From Ectocarpus siliculosus (Eukaryota > Sar > Phaeophyceae > Ectocarpales > Ectocarpaceae): a DNA stretch of 14,513 nucleotides. The stretch spans positions 713,265-727,777 of the forward strand of contig FN649748.1 in NCBI GenBank assembly GCA_000310025.1, in the 5' to 3' direction. The notes beneath the pieces are model-generated. The model was not told the DNA's origin, searched no databases, and was given only the letters and a program-made list of their open reading frames with translations. Of the stretch, positions 10,001 to 14,513 are shown piece after piece (the first letter of the stretch is position 1; every line of letters starts with the position of its first letter). The position numbers and the translations under genes are program-made.

Positions 10001-11976
10001 AGTTTAACCGACGTTTGCCCTGTGTGCCGCCTTTGATGTGTAAAACCTGATGCAAGATACACGCACTTTTTGGTTTTGAGGGATATGGTGTCGTTCGTAC
10101 GAGCGCGGCGTCGGCAACAGATTGGTCGCCTTGATGTGAGCTTCTGTCTCTCTCCGACCGTCTCCCGCCTCTTGCTTTTTTGTCATAAGGAAAATTTTGG
10201 CATGTCCGCGTCGACTCTCCGAGTTTCCCGAGTGATGGCTGGGGTCAATCAGCACGACGATATCCAGCATAGCGCTACCTCTCTATTTCCTTTGTTTGCC
10301 GTGCAGGTGCAAGCGCGCTTGCCGCAGGGGTACAGGCCAGTCCCCCCCTTCCCCCCCCCGACCAACCCACGTTCAGCGTGGACCCCAACATGACGTTCAT
10401 CGAGATGGCTACTGAGCACCGGCGGGTGGTGGATTTCCTTTGCCAAGCGTGCCACAGGGTGAGCAAGCATTATCCGGACGACCGTCCCTGCTAACGTCGA
10501 TGACTCTGGTTTGGTGGGTGTCGTTCACCAGGCATGCTTGCGGTTGAGTGCAATGGCCATCTGTGGTGGTCGAGTGCTGTGGCGACGGGAGTGTTGCTGT
10601 ATCGTGTCCTTTCATGCCCTAGGGGGGAGTGATGATGAGTGTCGCTTTAATACGTTGAAGAGATATGCGTGTAGCGATGTCTTTCGTGGTAGCGTTTGCG
10701 CTTGATGACGCAGCCGTTTCTTCCGCAATGTGCTTGTAGGCCAGAACGCGGAGCGAATTTTTTACCTGTGAGCGATTCATCGCATATCGCTGTCGAGACT
10801 AATCCGTGGCATCTTGGCCTGATGCCAACGCATGCCACTGGCGGGGAGGGAAGGAAAGGAGCGAGTGCGACAGGAGACAGCAGAGGGAGGTCGTTTTTTG
10901 AACCGAACCAAGTTGCTCCGTTTACCGCTGTGCTAACCCGTAGACTTGTGAGCTGATGTGGAATGACCAAGCCCGCTCTCCTCCTTGCCCTCTGCGACCC
11001 TTTATGCATGCTCCACGATCCTCTTCTTCTCTTCACAGATATTCCCGACAGAGCTGTGGGGATCCAGGCGCAACATGGTGTGCCTATCCCGAGGGATCGA
11101 GCGCTTCGTCGTTCTCCGGAGGCACGATACCATGTCGGTGTTGGAGGTAAGATAAGGTCCACAAGCGGCCGCGTTTGTTGAAAAGCCATGAGGTACAGGC
11201 CATCGGTTGCTTGGTGAGGAGAGATCAGGGACTGGCCTGGCAACGACAACCATTGCAATGCTTGTTTCGTGACGCAATGAACACGAAACATTGTTGTGTC
11301 TTTTTGCTCCCTGGCGATACACTCGGGGTCAGTTGTCGGGCAGTGTTTGTAAATTGGCGACCGTTTGAAGTATTGGGTGGGACGCTTGCTGGTGTGCGTG
11401 CAAGGATACCCACGCCTTAACCTTCAACGAACATTTGGACGGAGCTCGGGGTGTTGTGCGCTGTCACTCTGGTGCGATTCGACTCAAAAAACAATTTGTC
11501 AAAGAGCATCTCGTTATTACATGCTGTTCGTTTCTTCTTTGGTCGACTGGGCACGTGCTCAAGGCTACTGCATTTTTTTCAATACTTTTTTTGGTACGCC
11601 ATGGCCAGCAGACCTCAAACCATCCCGAGACGAGAACCATTGCTCTAGACTCGCAGGAACACGGCCGGTTGCTTGTGTCGCTCGCCTTAAACAAGGGAAA
11701 GTCCCATGTAGGTGTTATACTCTTCACCCCGTTTTCTCCGGCTGGTGAGAGTTTATGTCGCCCTGTGCGTCGCTCTCCGTTGACTCGTACACTGGCACTG
11801 GCCCGAAACGAAGCGCGTCATGAAGTCTTCGTGTTGGAATCATATCGCGGTGCCCCCACCCATTCATCATCATCTGTTGCACCATGCTGCTGGAATGTTT
11901 CTGGCGGCAGGTGACCGCGGGCATGCGCACGTCAGATCTAGAATGGATGGCCGTCGGCGCAGCGGATGGGAAAGCT

Positions 11977-12019
<43 letters not shown>

Positions 12020-14513
12020 AGCAGCAGCAGCAACAAGACCAAGAGCCAGCGAAGACGCGGAGGGTTAACAACGGGAAGCGGAAGGCGAAGGGAGGCCCAG
12101 TCGGGGGCGACGGCAACTGCAAGCGTCCTAGGGGGGGTGCCGACGCCGGCGGGGCCGCAAACGGGACAGACAGAGCCAGGGCGGACTCGCATGGGCATCA
12201 CGGAAGTGAAAGGATTCACGGCGGCGGCGGCGGCAGGGGTAGCGGCAGCGTTGAAGCCAGAGGGTCGTTTCCTGGTACGTCGAACCAAGGCACCAAGCGG
12301 GCAGACACGTCGAAGAAGAAGAAGGCTAGGGGCGGGGGCAAGGGGAGGGTGGCAGTGGGGTCTAAGGGAGACAAATCGATTCGGCGGCGGCGGCGGCGGC
12401 GGACGCGCCAGCGTCTCCCCCCGAGCGATTTGGCGAAGCGGGTCGAGCTTTTGGAGGCCCTAGTGCTCTGGACGTTCAAGGACGTCATCGTACCGCTGGT
12501 GGGTTTGTTCCCTCACCATGGCGTTATTTTTGTTTGGATGCATCTCGTAGCGTGATACAACAACAATCGGTTTTGGACCGTCCTTCCACGCTCGGTATCT
12601 CTGCAATCTAGAAGAGGGGACATTGCAATCCCGAGGTGAACGGAATAGGAAACTCCTCGTCGAGAGCTTTTTCGAAGAGGCACATGTCGTTTCGGGTTGG
12701 CGTGGCTGCGCTTGTGGGGAGAAGATCGAGTGGTGGCGATACCCGGTGTTGTTGCATGCTTTTTGGTGTGGAGGGCGGGGCGGCTCTGTCGCCCCCTCTC
12801 TACCAATCGCAGCCAGTCTGCAGTCCTGCGAGACGCTGCGATCACAGCCCGCCTCTAGAAGGCATATTGTGGTAGTAGCCTATGTAGCTGATTTCTTTCG
12901 TGGTTCTTTGACCATGTCGTCGCGCTCCCCCGCTCCACGTTCGTCGACATCAACCTGAGGCGATTAAGAACACAATCATCGTCCGCGCAAGAAAATCGTA
13001 TCCCACATGGTCGACGCCAGAAGGCACGAGGCGCAAGCTTGACTGCTACCACTCTGCATTGAAACATACAGTATGGACCTTTCGGATACAAAGGGTTTTA
13101 AACATTTCCAAACAAGGTGGTATGACAAACTAGGACCAGGCACGAGGCCTAAGCTTCACTGATGTCACTCTGTTAGTATCTGTAAAGACCTTTCGAATGC
13201 GAATGTGGATATCTCAATGGTCCCCATATATTCAAACAGAGTGGTGTTGACGATGACAGTGCAGCCAGGGCCAAAGCTTGCGTGTCTGCTCGGGTGATGC
13301 GTGTTTGCCCTTTTGCTTTCTTGCTTGGTGTGTGCGTCCGCACTTGCCACCTCCGTAATTTGTGTGTATCTGTGTTCGTCGCCTCGGCCGCGGTTTCGGC
13401 TGGCCAATTAAATTACGTCAGTCTCAGTGCGGCTGAAAGCAGAGAATGATTGTAACCCCATGGTCTGGGACCCCGCGAGGGGGAGGCTAAGCTGCTGGTT
13501 TATCCGTGTTTTATTTTTGGAGCAGTTGAGGTCGCTCTTCTACGTCACGGAGTGCGAGACGGCGTCCCAGGAAGTCTTCTTCTTCCGGAAGCCGGTGTGG
13601 GCCAAGTTCAGGTGTGTATGTATGTATTAGTGCGGAGATTCTTGCGTTCGAATGGAAGATTTGTGTTATGATGGAAGGGTTGTGTTCGGATGGCGAGAGT
13701 GTTTTGAAACCTCGCCGTTCTCCCGCAAAGCCGGTGTGGGCCAAGTTCAAGTGCAGCCCTGACATTTCGTTTTCGCACGGGGCTTGTTTTGGAGCCATGC
13801 CATCTACTACGGTACGGGCCGACCTGATGCTGCTTCATGTTTTGAGGAGTCTACCACAGAGAGCCGCAATGCGCAGCGTTAACACCGGGCATGTTCGCGA
13901 AACGAATGACCGAGTCCCGTTGACCGCTAACCACCGCCACGGGCGAGGGAACGAGAGAACATTGAAAGCTGTAATTTTCGCGAGAAACGTGTCTGACACG
14001 GTTACATGGGGTTCAGATTGGAGGAGGCTTTTCTTTCAAGGGATACGTTCGCTGGTACCCGGCGCCGCAGGTGATCGACGCGTGCGCACGAGAAACTGGA
14101 TACGACAATGGCAAAATATTCGTGAGCGCCCGGTTCCTCCTGACCCCGATTTCTCCAATGATCACCCCCCGCCCTGCTTCTGTTCCCTAAATCGGAATAT
14201 AGGTTGGCGTCGGGTGGCACCGCGCCGTAAAATAGCCATCGAACCCTAGACATGAAATAATTGTACTTACCGACTTTTCCTTGCCCATTCCAGTACACAA
14301 ACCTGATATAGACATGAAATGACGGAACTTACCACTTTTTATTTACCATACCATAACACGAAGCTGGCAATAGACATGAAACTACTAGACTAACCAGTTT
14401 TTTTTTCACCAGACCATAACTAAATAGTATAAACCTAGAATCCCCCCCCCCCCCAAATAGCTTCTTACACCTAGAACCGATCCCCAAACCGTAACCGAAC
14501 CCCCCTGGAAAAT
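4763..14513 (+). CDS. TERT: Telomerase reverse transcriptase, N-terminal half (TEN and RNA-binding domains), 3' incomplete
   Basis: TERT is the catalytic protein of telomerase, copying the telomerase RNA template onto chromosome ends in the nucleus. Eleven exons (4763-5224, 5676-5846, 6241-6477, 6883-7340, 7778-8322, 8555-9057, 9814-9913, 10307-10458, 11039-11146, 11911-12498, 13526-13611) join with matching phases into about 1137 codons. TEN-domain matches are YPNAVNLDSYL, YLSRQDDGPEYKKMLKETLV, MADLLDRVVQSLL, RNVLSLGC, TFPNTTVNVIRSPPWELLLS with RIGDDLM, and CYMQLVGRPVPDL. RNA-binding-domain matches are RRRIFYSSTKAGFPRGHVLN, RRAVPLFEEMIGRAHRCN with LLEAHCPLP, FPTELWGSRRN, GMRTSDLEWM, and the T motif LRSLFYVTE..FFFRKPVWAKF. 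These follow human and Arabidopsis TERT in order. The N-terminal half is nearly twice the usual length because of low-complexity inserts. The RT domain lies outside the window. Confidence 0.93.
5676..5846 (+). CDS. TERT: TERT exon 2 (TEN domain)
   Basis: The acceptor GGCTTCTGTCAG precedes ATG TTG AAG, and the donor GTGCGG follows GGA CAG. The exon has 57 codons, phase 0 at both ends. It encodes MLKETLVAFHPSPVQAVPG and later SSMADLLDRVVQSLLRSSTV. This corresponds to the human segment from CLVCVP to LVARVLQRL. Confidence 0.85.
6241..6477 (+). CDS. TERT: TERT exon 3 (TEN domain core)
   Basis: The acceptor CGCCGCTCAG precedes GGA GAC GAC CCG; 79 codons, phase 0. It contains RRNVLSLGCRVAG (human KNVLAFGFALLDG), FPNTTVNVIRSPPWELLLSR, IGDDLMFALLRQHAVLQRLP and NRCYMQ. 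This is the most diagnostic TEN stretch in the window. The 3' border appears to be a GC donor (ATGCAG then GCAAGG), because the family motif must continue with the LVGRP of exon 4 and no GT donor fits. Confidence 0.92.
6883..7340 (+). CDS. TERT: TERT exon 4 (end of TEN domain, poly-Ala/Gly linker)
   Basis: The acceptor CTGCCTAGCAG precedes CTC GTG GGG. The exon opens LVGRPVPDLCRHLG, the counterpart of human VCGPPLYQLG. A perfect run of 15 GCT codons (6985-7029, poly-Ala) follows, then GGGGSGSGGG, then a Ser/Gly/Pro linker. It ends in PRRRIFYSS plus two bases of a split codon. The donor GTTTGT after TCAAGCAC is weak but is the one whose phase 2 matches exon 5, giving RRRIFYSSTKAGFPRGHVLN. Confidence 0.85.
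6985..7029 (+). repeat. Coding (GCT)15 microsatellite in TERT exon 4
   Basis: Fifteen uninterrupted GCT codons encode poly-Ala, followed at once by GGT/TCT-rich codons for a Gly/Ser linker. The purity of the run suggests recent expansion and likely length variation between individuals. Confidence 0.95.
7778..8322 (+). CDS. TERT: TERT exon 5 (linker and start of RNA-binding domain)
   Basis: A strong pyrimidine tract and TTTCTTTCAG precede A AAA GCT GGT. The exon begins KAGFPRGHVLN, then a Pro/Ala/Gly-rich stretch of about 120 residues, then RRRLPKRLRRAVPLFEEMIG and RAHRCNIGRLLEAHCPLPQS. This matches the human stretch ending LLKTHCPLRAAV. The donor GTACGA after CCGCTAG leaves one base (phase 1), which exon 6 completes. 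An alternative donor GTACGC after CAATCG would break phase with exon 6. Confidence 0.87.
8555..9057 (+). CDS. TERT: TERT exon 6 (acidic insert)
   Basis: The acceptor ACGAAACAG precedes GC CCC AAC AAG. The exon has a Pro-rich beginning, then a highly acidic stretch (8698-8820) with TASEDEDSGSEGGGG, a six-Ser AGC run and ESDEEEDVMD. It ends near ASPWGSVSRGS before the strong donor GTAAGA, phase 0. In other TERTs this place is a short variable loop that can also be acidic. No catalytic or RNA-contact motif is visible. The exon is assigned by phase and continuity rather than by sequence conservation. Confidence 0.75.
9058..9813 (+). other. TERT intron 6, no further exon recognised
   Basis: This is a 756-base intron between two low-complexity exons. 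No conserved TERT peptide is expected or found in it, so a small additional phase-0 exon could be missed. I see no mobile element or RNA gene. Confidence 0.5.
9814..9913 (+). CDS. TERT: TERT exon 7 (Gly/Ser linker)
   Basis: The acceptor CGTCTCGCCCAG precedes CAC GAG TCA, and the donor GTGAGG follows GCTAACG. The exon is 100 bases, entering at phase 0 and leaving one base. The peptide is HESGGGTSGSSSGGGDSGNI then SDATLLDEAPTAN. It is flexible linker sequence, supported by good splice signals and by phase agreement with exons 6 and 8. Confidence 0.68.
10307..10458 (+). CDS. TERT: TERT exon 8 (RNA-binding domain)
   Basis: The acceptor TTTGCCGTGCAG precedes GT GCA AGC, completing the split Gly codon from exon 7. 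A Pro-rich segment coded by C7-TT-C9 precedes DPNMTFIEMATEHRRVVDFL and CQACHR. This corresponds to human [21 protein letters not shown]. The donor GTGAGC is phase 0. The long C runs are a place where a sequencing or replication error would shift the frame, but the frame is intact here. Confidence 0.87.
11039..11146 (+). CDS. TERT: TERT exon 9 (conserved RNA-binding-domain block, ELWGS)
   Basis: The acceptor CTCTTCACAG precedes ATA TTC CCG, and the donor GTAAGA follows TTG GAG. The exon has 36 codons, phase 0 at both ends. The peptide IFPTELWGSRRNMVCLSRGI then ERFVVLRRHDTMSVLE matches human [20 protein letters not shown] and the following segment nearly position by position. It is one of the clearest TERT signatures in the window. 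Confidence 0.94.
11147..11910 (+). other. TERT intron 9, nothing recognised
   Basis: This 764-base intron separates TMSVLE of exon 9 from VTAGMRTSDLEWM of exon 10. The adjoining peptides are contiguous in the family, so no exon is missing. I see no repeat, RNA gene or mobile element in it. Confidence 0.6.
11911..12498 (+). CDS. TERT: TERT exon 10 (RNA-binding domain with large low-complexity insert)
   Basis: The acceptor CTGGCGGCAG precedes GTG ACC GCG, and the donor GTGGGT follows CCG CTG; 196 codons, phase 0. It begins VTAGMRTSDLEWM (human LTWKMSVRDCAWL) and ends DLAKRVELLEALVLWTFKDV then IVPL (human [21 protein letters not shown]). Between them, 11953-12426 adds about 158 residues where human TERT has roughly ten. 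The insert holds 14 Pro (CCG), 6 Gln, KRKAKGG, Gly-rich runs, KKKKARGGGKGR and a run of seven Arg before TRQR. The basic patches could serve nuclear import or RNA contact (inference). Confidence 0.9.
11977..12036 (+). repeat. Coding (CCG)14 and CAG/CAA repeat in TERT exon 10
   Basis: Fourteen CCG codons (11977-12018) are followed by four CAG and two CAA codons (12019-12036), encoding poly-Pro then poly-Gln. This is the poly-Pro/poly-Gln arrangement often found at unstable coding repeats. Confidence 0.95.
12499..13525 (+). other. TERT intron 10, containing a degenerate tandem repeat
   Basis: This is the longest intron in the model, 1027 bases. The flanking peptides FKDVIVPL and LRSLFYVTE are contiguous in other TERTs, so no exon is missing. 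Its 3' half holds the 13022-13285 tandem repeat listed separately. The rest shows nothing recognisable. Confidence 0.6.
13022..13285 (+). repeat. Degenerate tandem repeat, unit about 116-126 bases, in TERT intron 10
   Basis: Two units begin AGGCACGAGG (13022 and 13138). They share AAGCTT, CACTCTG, GACCTTTCG and AAACA-GTGGT-TGAC blocks in order. A third partial start with CAGGGCCAAAGCTTGCG lies at about 13265. Similarity is moderate, indicating an old duplication. Confidence 0.65.
13526..13611 (+). CDS. TERT: TERT exon 11 (T motif)
   Basis: The acceptor TTTTTGGAGCAG precedes TTG AGG TCG. The peptide LRSLFYVTECETASQEVFFF then RKPVWAKF is the telomerase-specific T motif (human LLRSFFYVTE...LFFYRKSVWSKL), which contacts telomerase RNA. 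Joined to exon 10 it reads VIVPLLRSLFYVTE, continuous with the family. The donor is either CAG then GTGTGT (end 13611, phase 2) or TGT then GTATGT (end 13615, phase 0, adding a Cys codon). The sequence alone does not settle this. Confidence 0.93.
13589..13749 (+). repeat. Duplicated 22-base exon-11 end, copies at 13589-13610 and 13728-13749
   Basis: The segment encoding KPVWAKF is present twice, 139 bases apart, identical over 22 bases and similar a little further upstream (TTCTTCCGGAAGCC versus TTCTCCCGCAAAGCC). The second copy reads AKPVWAKFKCSPD in an open frame but has no clean copy of the first donor. Confidence 0.8.
14041..14121 (+). CDS. Candidate further exon (27 codons), TERT exon 12 or chance
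   Basis: A pyrimidine tract and CTTTTCTTTCAAG precede GGA TAC GTT CGC, and the donor GTGAGC follows ATA TTC. The peptide GYVRWYPAPQVIDACARETG then YDNGKIF looks protein-like and is exactly 27 codons, phase 0. It would join exon 11 only if that exon ends at 13615. I do not recognise it as a TERT motif; the region between the T motif and motif 1 is variable in the family. An alternative phase-2 reading gives LEEAFLSRDTFAGTRRR from an acceptor at 14016. Confidence 0.3.
14247..14432 (+). repeat. Three-copy tandem repeat, 62-base unit
   Basis: TAGACATGAA occurs at 14247, 14309 and 14371, spaced exactly 62 bases. Each copy is followed by an ACTTACC/ACTAACC block, a T-rich tract and ACCATAAC-like sequence. 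Copies differ at many positions. The unit lies in the presumed intron downstream of TERT exon 11 or 12. Confidence 0.8.
14433..14513. other. Right edge: C-rich low-complexity sequence, no gene seen
   Basis: A run of 13 C (14442-14454) is followed by sequence with CCTAGAACC, CCCCAAACC and AACCCCCC elements. It probably belongs to the same intron. It is not a regular telomere-type array. Confidence 0.4.

Noticed and set aside
10629-10830. Box C/D snoRNA in TERT intron 8
   Set aside because: GTGATGA resembles a C box, but the nearest suitable CTGA is about 190 bases away and no terminal stem is seen.
11938-12288. Arg/Leu-rich minus-strand frame over the CCG repeat
   Set aside because: It is an antisense product of the (CCG)14 and CAG tract in TERT exon 10.
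13614-14249. 211-codon plus-strand open frame
   Set aside because: It starts just past exon 11 and contains the duplicated KPVWAKF segment, but no TERT motif follows and no other family is recognised. I treat it as intron sequence by default.
14433-14513. Telomere-like or G-quadruplex array at the right edge
   Set aside because: There is one 13-C run and irregular CCCC groups, with no regular CCCTAA or CCCTAAA repeat.

Overview
The window looks like nuclear DNA of a eukaryote. Genes are split by many introns of about 230 to 1030 bases with GT/AG (once GC/AG) borders. Coding sequence is GC-rich and full of trinucleotide runs (GCT, CCG, CAG, AGC, CGG), and no bacterial operon layout is visible. 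This style fits a brown alga or related stramenopile (Ectocarpus-like). That placement is an inference from gene architecture, not from a marker gene.

Two divergent genes are supported. On the minus strand, positions 1759 to 1 carry the 5' part of an unrecognised coiled-coil protein. It has four exons joined by phase-0 introns and runs off the left edge. On the plus strand, from about 4763 (or 4985 or 5051) to the right edge, lies the N-terminal half of telomerase reverse transcriptase (TERT). I assembled eleven exons. All ten junctions keep reading phase, and the peptides follow the order of known TERTs: N-terminal TEN domain (exons 1-4), a long low-complexity linker (exons 4-8), then the telomerase RNA-binding domain ending in the T motif (exons 5 and 8-11). 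The RT motifs proper (1, 2, A-E) are not seen and should lie beyond 14513.

The TERT half is unusually long, about 1137 codons before the RT domain if translation starts at 4763. Nearly every linker exon holds a repeat expansion: poly-Ala/Gly, acidic/poly-Ser, Pro, Gly/Ser, poly-Pro/poly-Gln and poly-Arg. One insertion of about 158 residues sits inside the RNA-binding domain.

The 3-kb space between the genes (1760-4762) holds three diverged copies of a ~350-370-base repeat in alternating orientation. This repeat includes the start of the coiled-coil gene's first exon. The space also holds a decayed non-LTR retrotransposon endonuclease fragment, a possible transposase relic, a GTT/GCT microsatellite and purine-rich tracts. 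Inside and after the TERT exons there are a ~116-base degenerate tandem repeat in intron 10, a duplicated exon end near 13589/13728, and a three-copy 62-base tandem repeat at 14247-14432.
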